Below, piece by piece: positions 1-8,176 of a stretch of DNA of 38,586 bases; within the stretch, counting starts at the first letter, position 1; each line of letters starts with the position of its first letter. The notes beneath the pieces are model-generated. The model ran no database searches. It was not told the origin of the DNA and saw only the letters and a program-made list of their open reading frames with translations. A program made the translations under genes and the position numbers. The stretch is from NCBI GenBank assembly GCA_017433405.1, contig JAFRHH010000024.1:1-38586 (forward strand), in the 5' to 3' direction. Source of the DNA: Clostridia bacterium (GTDB lineage Bacteria > Bacillota > Clostridia > Christensenellales > Aristaeellaceae).

Positions 1-1086
1 GGGCCGGCCGCGACGGCGGCGCCGGAGGGAACCGTGCGCGAGGCTGAGCCGGCGCCGACGGCGGCGCCGAAGCGGCGGACGCTGAAGTCCGGCTCCAAAG
101 GAGAGGACGTGACCCGGCTGCAGGAGCGCCTTCGGGAGCTGCGCTATTTCACCCTGGAGCCGGACGGCGCCTACTGGGCGGATACGAAGGCCGCGGTGAA
201 AACCTTTCAGCGGGCCAGCGGCCTGAAGGCGGACGGGATCGCGGGGCCCAAAACCCTCGCGGCGCTGTACGCGGAGGACGCGGCAGCCGCGCCTCTCCCG
301 GTGAACGTGCTGGAGGGGGCGCTGCCGATGCTGGTCAACAAGGCGCATCCCGTTCCGGAGACCTTCGTTCCCGCCGATCTGGTGCTGATGACGGAGCTGT
401 GCGATCCGGAACTGGTGATCATCAAATACGATCAGACCCAGGGGGTCCGAACCGCGGTGGAAGCCCTGGTGCGGATGCTGGAGGCGGCCCGGGAAGAGGG
501 TGTCACGAAGTGGCAGATCAGCGCCGGATACCGGAGCTATCAGAAGCAGACGACGACCCTGAACGCGAAGATCAATACCTACCTGGAGCGGAACAGCGAC
601 TGGACGAAAGCCCGGGCGCGGAGCGCGGCCCTCAAGACCGTGGCGGAGCCCGGCGCCAGCGAGCACCATACGGGGCTGGCCTTTGACATCAATGTGCCGA
701 AAACCTCAGGCTTCCTCGGGACGCCTCAGTGCACCTGGCTGCATGAGCGCTGCTGGGACTACGGATTTATTATCCGCTATCAGGAAGGCAAGGAAAACAT
801 CACCGGCTTCCTTCCGGAGGCCTGGCATATCCGCTACGTCGGGGAGGAGCATGCCCGGATCATCCGGGACCGGGGCTGGTGCCTGGAGGAATACCTGGAG
901 GCGATGGGCGCGGAGGCGCCGGACGAGGTCGAAGTTGTGACGGAAACCGACCCCATGGCAGAGACCGCGGCCGGGAACGATATTGAGACTGAAACCGAAA
1001 CCTTGACAGAGACCGCGACCGGGGACGAAGACGAGCTTGAAATCGAAACCGTGATCGAGACCGCGGCGGAGGAAAAGCATGAATAG
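1..1086 (+). CDS. VanY-like D,D-carboxypeptidase with peptidoglycan-binding domain (5' end outside window)
   Basis: The reading frame is open to the left edge, so the true start and any signal peptide lie upstream. A GTG at 34 is the first in-window start, but it has no convincing ribosome site. The visible protein has an Ala/Pro-rich linker, then a PG_binding_1 repeat (from LKSGSKGEDVTRLQERL to GPKTLAALY, nt ~85-275), then a peptidase M15B/VanY domain. The zinc-site motifs are present: SEHHTGLAFDIN (nt ~658-693) and EAWHIRY (nt ~820-840). This family trims the terminal D-Ala from peptidoglycan stem peptides outside the cell. The C-terminus (nt ~925-1083) is an acidic Glu/Thr-rich low-complexity tail with repeated ETxTET units, probably surface-exposed. 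It overlaps the next gene by 8 bp, so the two are translationally linked. The family call is firm; the physiological substrate is inferred. Confidence 0.85.
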   Translation, partial: GPAATAAPEGTVREAEPAPTAAPKRRTLKSGSKGEDVTRLQERLRELRYFTLEPDGAYWADTKAAVKTFQRASGLKADGIAGPKTLAALYAEDAAAAPLPVNVLEGALPMLVNKAHPVPETFVPADLVLMTELCDPELVIIKYDQTQGVRTAVEALVRMLEAAREEGVTKWQISAGYRSYQKQTTTLNAKINTYLERNSDWTKARARSAALKTVAEPGASEHHTGLAFDINVPKTSGFLGTPQCTWLHERCWDYGFIIRYQEGKENITGFLPEAWHIRYVGEEHARIIRDRGWCLEEYLEAMGAEAPDEVEVVTETDPMAETAAGNDIETETETLTETATGDEDELEIETVIETAAEEKHE

Positions 1087-1603
1087 CCGCGGGCTCAGCC
1101 GGGGAATCTGGATCGCCGCGGCCCTCGTGCTGGTGATTGCGGCCGCGACGCTGCTGTGGCCCGCCGCTCCCGCCCGGCCTTATACGCTGACGCTGGACGG
1201 GGCGCCCTGGGAGGGCGGCATCCTGACGGAGGACGGAAATCTGCCCAAAGACGGAAGCCCGGCGGAAGACGAAAGCCCGGCGGAAGACGGAAGCCCGGCG
1301 GAAGACGGAAGCCCGGCGGAGGGCGAGAGAGAAAACCTCCGGGTTATTGTGACCGTGGACGGGGCGGAGGCGGCGGTGCTGCCCTTTACCGAGCCGCATA
1401 CGCTGCGAATTGTTCAGCCGGGGATCGGAGAAAACACGGTGATCCTGAGCGGAAGCGCGGTGCGGATGGAATCGTCGGACTGTCCGAATCAGGACTGCGT
1501 CGGAATGGGGGAGATTACGGCGGAGAACCTGGAGACCCGGGCGATGGGCGGGTTCATCGTCTGCCTGCCCCACCGTCTGGCGGTGGAGGTCCGGGAACGA
1601 TAA
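1079..1603 (+). CDS. NusG domain II-containing exported protein
   Basis: 174 aa. An N-terminal membrane segment (residues ~8-30) acts as an uncleaved anchor or signal. The C-terminal half matches the NusG_II family of Firmicutes: a beta-rich region, then a Cys pair (DCPNQDC), an invariant-looking Gly segment and a final FIVCLPHRLAVEV strand. Members lie beside Gx-family transporters, ApbE and FMN-binding proteins, and are thought to belong to extracytoplasmic flavin or redox modules; that gene context is present here. An acidic insertion of four DGSPAED-type repeats follows the membrane segment and makes the protein longer than usual. The ATG overlaps the end of the VanY-like gene. Confidence 0.8.
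   Translation: MNSRGLSRGIWIAAALVLVIAAATLLWPAAPARPYTLTLDGAPWEGGILTEDGNLPKDGSPAEDESPAEDGSPAEDGSPAEGERENLRVIVTVDGAEAAVLPFTEPHTLRIVQPGIGENTVILSGSAVRMESSDCPNQDCVGMGEITAENLETRAMGGFIVCLPHRLAVEVRER
1253..1324 (+). repeat. Four tandem 18-bp repeats inside the NusG_II gene
   Basis: Unit GGAAGCCCGGCGGAAGAC occurs at 1253-1270, 1271-1288, 1289-1306 and 1307-1324. The second copy has one substitution and the last copy two. The length is a multiple of three, so copy-number change keeps the reading frame and only alters an acidic linker (Gly/Glu-Ser-Pro-Ala-Glu-Asp). Confidence 0.9.
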
Positions 1604-1635
1604 CCCCAAAGCCTCCCGGACGAAAAAGGGCAGAC

Positions 1636-1660
1636 GTGAACTGATGTTCACAGAGGAGGA
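1636..1660 (+). promoter_or_regulatory. Dyad-plus-Shine-Dalgarno element, copy 1
   Basis: GTGAAC (1636-1641), loop TGAT, GTTCAC (1646-1651), then GAGGAGGA (1653-1660) 7 nt before GTG 1668. The 6-bp stem is perfect. This is one of seven such elements in the window. It lies inside the VanY-NusG_II-Gx-ApbE operon with no recognisable promoter just upstream, which favours a role in the RNA. Confidence 0.7.
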
Positions 1661-1667
1661 AACGTCG

Positions 1668-2213
1668 GTGAATGAAAAAACGCTTCGGGTGACCCGCCTG
1701 GGGCTGATGATCGCGCTGATGGCGGTGCTGGGCTGGCTGGACCGGGCCATCCCGCTGGGGACGCTGCTGGGCGGCGGTCTGCCCGGCGTCCGGCTGGGGC
1801 TGGCCAATACGGTGCTGCTTTACGCGGTCTGGCTGATGGATCCGGGAAGCGCCCTGCTCCTGCTGGCGGCGAAGGTGCTGCTGAGCGGGTTTCTGTTCGG
1901 CTCCCTGTCGGCGATTCTCTACAGCCTGGCGGGGAGCGTGCTCAGCCTGGCGGCGATGACGGCGCTGCGGCGGGGCCCGGCAAAGGCCTGGCGGGTGATC
2001 CTGACCTCCGTGGCGGGGGCCATGGCGCATAATCTGGGCCAGGTGCTGGCGGCGGCCGCCGTAACGAGGACGCCGGGGCTTCTGACGGTTTATCTGCCGC
2101 CGCTGCTGGGCATCGGCGCAGCGGTGGGCATCCTGACGGGGACGGTGGCCTGGCGGGTGATCGACCTGCTGGGGGTGCGGAACGGAAAAGGCGGGGAAGT
2201 GGAAAAAGCATGA
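1668..2213 (+). CDS. Gx transporter family membrane protein (Hpre_diP_synt_I family)
   Basis: About 181 aa and very hydrophobic, with roughly five membrane helices. The pattern LGLMIALMAVLGWLDRAIP, then GGGLPGVRLGLANTVLLYAVWLMDPGSA, is typical of the Gx family, formerly labelled heptaprenyl diphosphate synthase component I. These proteins resemble ECF-type substrate-binding membrane subunits and sit next to NusG_II and ApbE genes, as here. The start is taken as GTG 1668 because GAGGAGGA ends 7 nt before it. The in-frame ATG at 1644 falls inside the upstream hairpin and has no ribosome site. It shares ATGA with apbE. The substrate is unknown; a role in flavin or quinone redox metabolism is inferred from context. 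Confidence 0.8.
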   Translation: MNEKTLRVTRLGLMIALMAVLGWLDRAIPLGTLLGGGLPGVRLGLANTVLLYAVWLMDPGSALLLLAAKVLLSGFLFGSLSAILYSLAGSVLSLAAMTALRRGPAKAWRVILTSVAGAMAHNLGQVLAAAAVTRTPGLLTVYLPPLLGIGAAVGILTGTVAWRVIDLLGVRNGKGGEVEKA

Positions 2214-3280
2214 AGAAACGGCTGACTGGGCTGCTGGGACTGCTGGCCTTGATGCTGGCACTTCTGAGCGCCTGCGGTGCCGGACAGCGGGAGACAGGGA
2301 ACCGGACGGCGGAGGCGGCTTCCGGAAACACGGATTCCGCGCGGAATGAGTCCCCGGGAACTGTCCCGGCGACGCGGCGGGAGTCGGTCGTCGGCTATCA
2401 GCTGGATACGGTGATCACGCTTTCCGGCTATTGCGATCGCTCCATACTGGAGGAGGGCCTGGCGGAATGCGCCCGGTATGAGCGGCTTCTCTCGAGAACC
2501 ATCGAAGGCAGCGACGTGTGGCGGATCAACCACGCGGAGGGGAAGCCGGTCGAGGTGGATCCGGTCACGGCGGAGGTGATCCGGACCGGGCTGGAGATCA
2601 GCGAAATCACGGAGGGCGCCTTCGATATTACCATCGGCCCAGCGGTGGTTCTCTGGAACTTCCGGGATCCGGACAGCCCCCTTCCTTCCGCGAAGGCGCT
2701 GGAGGAGGCGGCCGGGAGGATCAGCTGGCGAAGGGTGGAGCTGAACGGCAATACGGTCCGCCTGCCGGCGGGGATGATGATGGATCTGGGAGGGATCGCC
2801 AAAGGGTATATCGCGGACGCCGTCTGCGCCTTCCTGCGGGGGAAGGGCGTGGAAAGCGCCATTCTCTCCTTCGGCGGCAATATCATCACCATCGGCGGAA
2901 AACCGGACGGAAGCCCGTGGACTGTCGGCATCCAGGATATCGACCGGCCGACGGGGGACATCATGCTGGCGGTGGAAAGCCGGGACAGCTCCACGGTGAC
3001 CAGCGGCACCTACGAGCGATGCTTCGAGCGGGACGGCGTCCGGTATCATCATCTGCTGGATCCGGCGAGCGGCTGGCCGGTGCAGAACGGGCTGGCCTCG
3101 GTGACCATCCTGACATCCAGCTCCGCCCGGGCGGACGCCCTGTCCACGGCGGTCTTTATCCTGGGGGAGGAGAAGGGCCTGGCGCTGATCGACGCTCTGC
3201 AGAACACGGAGGCGGTCCTGATCCGCGAGGATCGGACGATCGTTCCCTCCGCCGGGGCGGGAAGCCTGATCCTGCGATAG
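2210..3280 (+). CDS. apbE: FAD:protein FMN transferase (ApbE), lipoprotein
   Basis: 356 aa. It has a lipoprotein signal with lipobox LLSAC (Cys ~22), so it should be anchored on the outer face of the membrane. Family landmarks are LDTVITLSGY near residue 65, MMDLGGIAKGYIADAV (flavin site), ILSFGGNI, STVTSGTYERCFE and HHLLDPASGWPV, then SSARADALSTAVFILG with the metal-binding Asp. The enzyme transfers FMN from FAD to Thr or Ser of exported flavoproteins, using Mg2+. No target FMN-binding protein is visible in this window. The gene begins at the ATGA overlapping the Gx transporter stop, so it is the last gene of the operon. Confidence 0.93.
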   Translation: MKKRLTGLLGLLALMLALLSACGAGQRETGNRTAEAASGNTDSARNESPGTVPATRRESVVGYQLDTVITLSGYCDRSILEEGLAECARYERLLSRTIEGSDVWRINHAEGKPVEVDPVTAEVIRTGLEISEITEGAFDITIGPAVVLWNFRDPDSPLPSAKALEEAAGRISWRRVELNGNTVRLPAGMMMDLGGIAKGYIADAVCAFLRGKGVESAILSFGGNIITIGGKPDGSPWTVGIQDIDRPTGDIMLAVESRDSSTVTSGTYERCFERDGVRYHHLLDPASGWPVQNGLASVTILTSSSARADALSTAVFILGEEKGLALIDALQNTEAVLIREDRTIVPSAGAGSLILR

Positions 3281-3369
3281 GGGCTTCATTTCCGGGCTGG
3301 AGACATGATCCCTCGGCAGCGGTATCATCCCGGAGACGCCGGGGATGGGGAAATCTTTTATTTGCACTG

Positions 3370-3399
3370 TAGACGGCATGGCGTGATCTGTGTTATACT
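3370..3399 (+). promoter_or_regulatory. Predicted sigma-A promoter for the 3457 gene
   Basis: TAGACG (3370-3375), an 18-bp spacer, and TATACT (3394-3399) preceded by TG at 3391-3392, an extended -10. It separates the downstream gene from the apbE operon. Confidence 0.6.
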
Positions 3400-3456
3400 G
3401 CTTTAGCGCATTCAAGCGCGGAGGATGGAAGAAGACGACTGAAGGAGGAAAAGAAC

Positions 3457-4170
3457 ATGAAGAAACTGGTATCTCTGATGTTGGCGCTCTGCCTGGCCTG
3501 CCTGATGGTTTCCGCCGTGGCGGAGGACTCCCTGGTGGGCACCTGGTACGCGCATACGGTGGAGTCGAACGGTCAGAAGATCGACGCGGCCGGCCTTGGC
3601 ATGAACGTGACGCTGACGCTGAACGAGGATAAGACCTTCACCATGGACGCCATGGGAACGGCCACCAACGGCACCTGGACCCAGGATGGCAACAGCCTGG
3701 CCCTGACGGCGCAGGAAACGACGATCAACGCGACCTACGCGGACGGGACGGTGACCATCCAGGATGGCGAGATGGCGATGCATCTGACCCGGGAACCCGT
3801 TGAAGCGCTGAAGATGGCGGACCCGAAGACCGACGCGACGGCGGAGGAATATGAAGGCACCTGGACGACGGCCTATGCCAGCGTGGGCGGCATGACCATC
3901 AACGCGGACGCCTCTCCGGATATGCTGGCGACGGTTGTGATCAAGGACGGCAAGATGACGATTACCGGCGAGGGAACCATGGGCAACCTGGCCGGCGGCG
4001 TGGAAATTCCGCTGAACTTTGAAAACGGAGCCATGAGCTATACCATGACCGCTGGCACTATGTCCGTGAGCTATAACCTGGCGATGCTGCAGGATGGCAT
4101 GCTGAGCCTGACCGCGACGGTGGGTGACAGTCTGTCGCTGATCATCTACTGCACCAAAGTGGTCGAGTAA
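3457..4170 (+). CDS. Secreted two-repeat beta-rich protein (lipocalin-like), function unknown
   Basis: 237 aa. It has a clear Sec signal peptide (MKKLVSLMLALCLACLMVSAVAED, cleavage near VA-ED). The mature protein has two related halves, LVGTWYAHTVESNGQ (from ~26) and YEGTWTTAYASVGG (from ~130). Each is followed by alternating short beta strands and Thr/Gly/Asp turns, with motifs such as LTLNEDKTFTM and VVIKDGKMTITGEG. This is the usual look of lipocalin-like GTW-domain secreted proteins of gut Clostridia. The ribosome site GAAGGAGG lies before the ATG. It has its own promoter and stands alone. Ligand and role cannot be read from the sequence. Confidence 0.75.
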   Translation: MKKLVSLMLALCLACLMVSAVAEDSLVGTWYAHTVESNGQKIDAAGLGMNVTLTLNEDKTFTMDAMGTATNGTWTQDGNSLALTAQETTINATYADGTVTIQDGEMAMHLTREPVEALKMADPKTDATAEEYEGTWTTAYASVGGMTINADASPDMLATVVIKDGKMTITGEGTMGNLAGGVEIPLNFENGAMSYTMTAGTMSVSYNLAMLQDGMLSLTATVGDSLSLIIYCTKVVE

Positions 4171-4241
4171 TAATAATTCCACATGCAGACAGACGGGCGC
4201 TTTTGCCCTGGAGACATTGATCAGGGCGTCGAAGGGTTCCG

Positions 4242-6926
4242 TCAGAGAAACAGAGAGCTGATCCAACCCTCTGTTAGCGACTGGCGGGGCTGAAACAGAT
4301 CCGAGGACAGATAATCATAGATCGCGCGCTGCAGCGCCCGGGCTTCCGGACGCTGCTTTATTTCGTGGAGCCCCAGGGAGGAGACCAGGAGCCTGCCGGC
4401 GCCGCAGCGGCATTCAAACAGCATGGCCATGGGGCGCATAAAGGCATAGGAATCCATTTCCGCAACGATGCATTCGATCGGCTCTGGGAGGAGCAGGGCC
4501 CGCCGGCCGGCCATCGGGTGCCATTGCCAGTTGCCGAAGCTTTCCGTCGGAAAGTTCCGGAAGAGGGGATGGCTTTCGTCGATCAGCAGCCCCATACATC
4601 CCGTCTGGTGGGGGAAGGTGCAGACGGACCAGAAATCCGGGCTGAACTGGGCCTGGATCGAGCGGGGGAAGGCCTCTTCCGTGCTGTCCGGGGCCAGATA
4701 AACGATGCTGCCGCGGCGAAGGGCTTCCCGGGCGGTTTCGTCCCAGGCCCGGCATTCCAGAACGGAGGCGGGACAGATCGGTTCCTCCTCATCCGGATAG
4801 ACCCAGAGGGGATATTCGTTCCGATGGCCGCAGTAATCGACGGTCAGGTTCAGACGGGCGGCCTTTTTCAGACCCTGCAGCGGAACGGAGAGGCTGCCCA
4901 GATCCGTCAGGGCGCCCGCGGGGGCGGAGACCTCCGCCAGTTCGCCCCGGGCGAGGAAACCGTCCCCCTCCAGCCGCCACCGGGCCCTTCCCCGCAGCGG
5001 CTGCTTTCCGTAATGGGCCAGCCGGATCCGGGCACGGAGCGTTTCACCGGCCGGGTAGGTAAATCTTTCCAGCAGCACCAGCGGCAGGGTGTCCCGGAAG
5101 AAGGCGGCGAAGCGCGCGGGATCCGCGAAGGCGTAGGGCTTGGGCATAAGATGCGCGTTCATCATGCCCACCAGGGCGGTTCCCTGGCCGGGAAAATCCT
5201 GCAGCCCCAAAAGGGAGATGCCGCTGTAGCCCCCGGTGCGCAGGGCGGCCTCCACCTCCGCCCGGTAGCACAGAAGGCTGCTTTCCCCGGTGGCCTCCAC
5301 CCGGCGCTTCCAGTCCTCCTCCAGCCCCTTTTCCCTGACCTTCCGCCGGATATGCCTCAGGTTTTCCGGGCTGGTGACGCCCTGATACCGGCCGATTTCA
5401 TCAAAGTCCGGCAGGATTTCATACTGGCCCACCTCGAAGGAGAAAACAGGCTGATCCGTTTCCTTCCGGATTTCCGCCACCGTTTCCCGATAGTCGTGGC
5501 AGGTGTTCGGGGGCTCATGGTTCAGCCATCCGGTCATCCCGTCGCAGGTGGCCCGCATCTCCCTTCCGCGAAAGCTCATGGCGGTATAGAAATCGCTGGC
5601 GGGATCCGCCCCCCGCTGGCCGTAATGGGGGTTGGAGCCGCCGGCGTAGAGCCGGGTCGGATCCAGGGCCCGGGCTTCCCCGAGAAGCTGACGGATGAAG
5701 GCATGACCCTCGTCGTCGGCCTGGAGCTCGTTGCCAAAGGTCAGCATGACGAAGGAGGGGTGATTGGCCAGATGGAGCAGGATCTCATGCAGCTCGCTTC
5801 GATAATACCGCCGGGCTTCCTCCGAGCCAAAGGCATGCTGCGGATCCCAGTGGGAAAGTTCCGGCTGCATCAGCATCCCCAGCTCGTCGGCGGCGGCAAA
5901 GGCGGCCTCCGGCGGACAGTGGCTGTGAAAGCGCAAGCAGTTGACGCCGTACGCACGGTATTTCTCCAGGATGGCCTTCCAGGCCGCCGTGTCCATCGGG
6001 GCGTAACCGGTTTCCGGGAATACGGCGCAGTTGGCCTCGCTCCGCAGAAAAACACGGCGGCCGTTCAGGGTCAGATATCCGTCCCGGGCGGCGAAGGCGC
6101 GAAGGCCAAACCGGACAGTCCGGGGCGCGAGCCCCTCGGCGGAGACTGTCAGATTATAAAGGTTTCCCTCCTCCGGATCCCAGCGGCGGGCGCCTTCCCG
6201 GACCGGCAGGGAGACGGAAAAGGTCCGGCACCCGGGCTTCATCCGTACCGGAAGGCGCCCGCCCTCCTTCAGCGCTTCACAGGAGAGCCTCAGCTCGCCC
6301 TGCCAGGGGCTGGCGGCGTCCATTTCGATGTCGACGCGGATTTCGTTGTCAGAAGGAAGGACCCGAACCCGGGAAATAAACACCTTCTCCTCCATTCGCA
6401 GGCGAAGAAAGCCCAGCAGCCCATTCCAGTTGGTCTGGGTTTCGTCGGAGGCGGCGGAGGCATAAACGATGGCCTCCCGGGGCCAGCCGGGGTAGCTGTT
6501 GTCAGAGATCAGTTCGAACAGGTCACGGCCGGTGACGAGCTCCGTGACCTCAAAGGCACAGGGGGCGGAAAGGGTGGCCGGCCGGCAGGGGAACGCCTCC
6601 GTTCCGTTGACCAGCAGCCGGAGATGACGCGCCCTTTCCGCCTCCAGGAAGGCCCGCTTCCCTTCCGGCACCTCCCAGGCTACCCGGCGGGAGAAGAGGG
6701 CCGCGCCCTCGAAGCGGTGCTTCCGGGTCAGCCGGGTGACGATCGGATCCCCCTCCCGCCAGAAGCCGATCCGGCGCACCTCGCCCAACTGCCACTGGCG
6801 GGAGGGATCGTCCGGGGCGCCGATGCCGTTTTCATCGAGGGTTCCGGGAAGCCGGACCCATCCGTGGAAGCCCGGCAGATCGCAGACCCAGGCGCCGGAG
6901 AGGTCGATCAGGTTTGCTGTTTTCAT
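4242..6926 (-). CDS. Glycoside hydrolase family 2 enzyme (beta-galactosidase/mannosidase-like)
   Basis: 894 aa from ATG 6926. Order: jelly-roll sugar-binding domain (WVCDLPGFHGWVRLPGTLDENGIG onward), immunoglobulin-like domain, TIM-barrel catalytic domain, then beta-rich C-terminal domains. The barrel carries RFHSHCPPEAAFAAADELGM, the acid/base motif FGNEL (Glu ~400) and the probable nucleophile in FSFEVGQYE (Glu ~498), so the active site looks intact. No signal peptide is seen, so it is likely cytoplasmic and acts on imported glycans. Longer in-frame starts reach 7088 but add only Arg/Pro-rich sequence not found in the family. The ribosome site is weak. The exact sugar specificity cannot be assigned. 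It is convergent with the lipocalin-like gene. Confidence 0.85.
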   Translation of the reverse strand: MKTANLIDLSGAWVCDLPGFHGWVRLPGTLDENGIGAPDDPSRQWQLGEVRRIGFWREGDPIVTRLTRKHRFEGAALFSRRVAWEVPEGKRAFLEAERARHLRLLVNGTEAFPCRPATLSAPCAFEVTELVTGRDLFELISDNSYPGWPREAIVYASAASDETQTNWNGLLGFLRLRMEEKVFISRVRVLPSDNEIRVDIEMDAASPWQGELRLSCEALKEGGRLPVRMKPGCRTFSVSLPVREGARRWDPEEGNLYNLTVSAEGLAPRTVRFGLRAFAARDGYLTLNGRRVFLRSEANCAVFPETGYAPMDTAAWKAILEKYRAYGVNCLRFHSHCPPEAAFAAADELGMLMQPELSHWDPQHAFGSEEARRYYRSELHEILLHLANHPSFVMLTFGNELQADDEGHAFIRQLLGEARALDPTRLYAGGSNPHYGQRGADPASDFYTAMSFRGREMRATCDGMTGWLNHEPPNTCHDYRETVAEIRKETDQPVFSFEVGQYEILPDFDEIGRYQGVTSPENLRHIRRKVREKGLEEDWKRRVEATGESSLLCYRAEVEAALRTGGYSGISLLGLQDFPGQGTALVGMMNAHLMPKPYAFADPARFAAFFRDTLPLVLLERFTYPAGETLRARIRLAHYGKQPLRGRARWRLEGDGFLARGELAEVSAPAGALTDLGSLSVPLQGLKKAARLNLTVDYCGHRNEYPLWVYPDEEEPICPASVLECRAWDETAREALRRGSIVYLAPDSTEEAFPRSIQAQFSPDFWSVCTFPHQTGCMGLLIDESHPLFRNFPTESFGNWQWHPMAGRRALLLPEPIECIVAEMDSYAFMRPMAMLFECRCGAGRLLVSSLGLHEIKQRPEARALQRAIYDYLSSDLFQPRQSLTEGWISSLFL

Positions 6927-7052
6927 GCTGCTTCTTGCGCGCGCCCGGGGGATCACCTGGACAGGGGCGCGCTCCGCCTTTCCTGGTTGATTCCGGCGGG
7001 ACAGAACGGACATCCGGCCCGCGGATGATGGTGCCTGCCGCCTGTTTGCTTT

Positions 7053-7082
7053 ACTGTACCAGACGTGCGGTTGGTTTGTAAA
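7053..7082 (-). promoter_or_regulatory. Predicted promoter for the GH2 gene
   Basis: On the minus strand TTTACA (7082-7077), an 18-bp spacer, and TACAGT (7058-7053) with an upstream TG, an extended -10. The leader would be ~120 nt before ATG 6926, which rules out the longer start codons upstream of the promoter. Confidence 0.5.
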
Positions 7083-7118
7083 TGGCAAAACTTTTTTATT
7101 GAAACTTTCTTCCGGAGA

Positions 7119-7148
7119 TTGAAATCAGGGGGGGAAGTCAGATAAAAT
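7119..7148 (+). promoter_or_regulatory. Predicted sigma-A promoter for the 7208 operon
   Basis: TTGAAA (7119-7124), an 18-bp spacer, TAAAAT (7143-7148). It is divergent from the GH2 promoter and would drive the secreted protein, the FHA-ABC transporter and probably mscS. Confidence 0.6.
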
Positions 7149-7207
7149 AAAAAGTTGTAGAAAGGCAGCCGTGAAGGGATGCTCACGGCGGAGGGGAGGG
7201 GACCCGG

Positions 7208-8092
7208 ATGAAGGAAAAGGGAAACAGCGCCTTCCTCCGTCGGCTGATGTCAGCCGTCCTGGCGCTTGCGATGGCGCTCCCGGGGGCGCTGACGCTTCCG
7301 GCGGGAGCGGCCGCGGCGGAGGAAAACCGCCCGAGCAACGCGGATCTGGAGGAAACGGTCTTTTCCCGGGAGGATAAGGAATACGGCTCCCAGGCCAGCC
7401 TCATTGAAATCATGCGGGTGGTGCAGTCGGAGGAGTTTCAGGCCCTGATGGAGTTCGACGATGTGCGGGAAGTGATCGGCGAGGGGCTCGGAAAGGTGCT
7501 GGGCTGGCTGCGGGAAAACCGGGAGGTCACGATGAAGATCTTCCGGGAGCTGGGGTTTACGGACCCCGAAATCGTAATCATCGCCCGCATCTGGGATTAT
7601 GGGAAGGACATGGAGGCGGCCGGACGGGGGTATCTCGATTCCGAGGACGGGAGGCAGCTGGTCCGGGAGTGCGAAGCCCTGTGGGAAAGCGGCCTTCTGC
7701 AGCATTCGCTCCGGGATCTGGCCGAGCTGGGGAGCAGCCGTGATCTGGAGATCCTCCTGCAGGAATACGGCGACCGGATGGATATGGGCGCGGATTCATG
7801 GACGGAGGAAAACCGGGGGGAGCGGCACGGGCTGCTGGACTCCCTGGCAAAGCTGGTTGATCAGAGCGCCTGGATGCGGGAATCCCTGCCGAAGCTGACG
7901 GCGGACGAACGGTTCGGCACCGTGACGGAGCACCTGGGGCGGCTGATGCGGTCGGAGGAGCTGACCCCCTTCTGGGAGGCGGTTGAGCGGCTCCTGGATG
8001 ATTCGGAGGCGGTCCGTTTTCTCGCGAAGATGGGCTATGCCGCCATTTACGGAGCCTTCGGCATCGCGCCGAAAAGCCCGGTGGAGGACTGA
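7208..8092 (+). CDS. Secreted helical protein of unknown function
   Basis: 294 aa. It has a Sec signal peptide (residues ~1-37; hydrophobic core SAVLALAMALPGALTLPAGAAAA, cleavage near AAA-EE). The mature part is predicted mostly alpha-helical and acidic, with several amphipathic segments such as SLIEIMRVVQSEEFQALMEFDDVREVIGEG. No Cys, metal-binding or catalytic motif is obvious. A GGAGGGGAGGGG purine run precedes the ATG. It is first in an operon with the FHA-ABC transporter, so an exported partner of that transporter is a reasonable but unproven idea. I do not recognise the family. Confidence 0.7.
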   Translation: MKEKGNSAFLRRLMSAVLALAMALPGALTLPAGAAAAEENRPSNADLEETVFSREDKEYGSQASLIEIMRVVQSEEFQALMEFDDVREVIGEGLGKVLGWLRENREVTMKIFRELGFTDPEIVIIARIWDYGKDMEAAGRGYLDSEDGRQLVRECEALWESGLLQHSLRDLAELGSSRDLEILLQEYGDRMDMGADSWTEENRGERHGLLDSLAKLVDQSAWMRESLPKLTADERFGTVTEHLGRLMRSEELTPFWEAVERLLDDSEAVRFLAKMGYAAIYGAFGIAPKSPVED

Positions 8093-8120
8093 TTCTGGAC
8101 GAAGCCAGACAGGGGGCAAA

Positions 8121-8176
8121 ATCGTCATCCGGACAGAATGACAGACGTGAACTAACGTTCAAAGAGGAGAATAACC
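8121..8176 (+). promoter_or_regulatory. Dyad-plus-Shine-Dalgarno element, copy 2 (long form)
   Basis: The conserved upstream block ATCGTCATCCGGACAG (8121-8136) is followed by CAGAC, GTGAAC (8147-8152), loop TAAC, GTTCAA (8157-8162) and AGAGGAG before ATG 8177. The outermost base pair is lost (A instead of C), leaving 5 bp. The upstream block is shared with the copies at 18950 and 25080. Confidence 0.7.

Noticed and set aside
4365-7028. 887-codon open frame opposite the GH2 gene
   Set aside because: It is a shadow of the GH2 codons in GC-rich DNA: no ribosome site, Gly/Pro/Arg-rich composition and no domain pattern, while the minus strand shows an intact GH2 active site.
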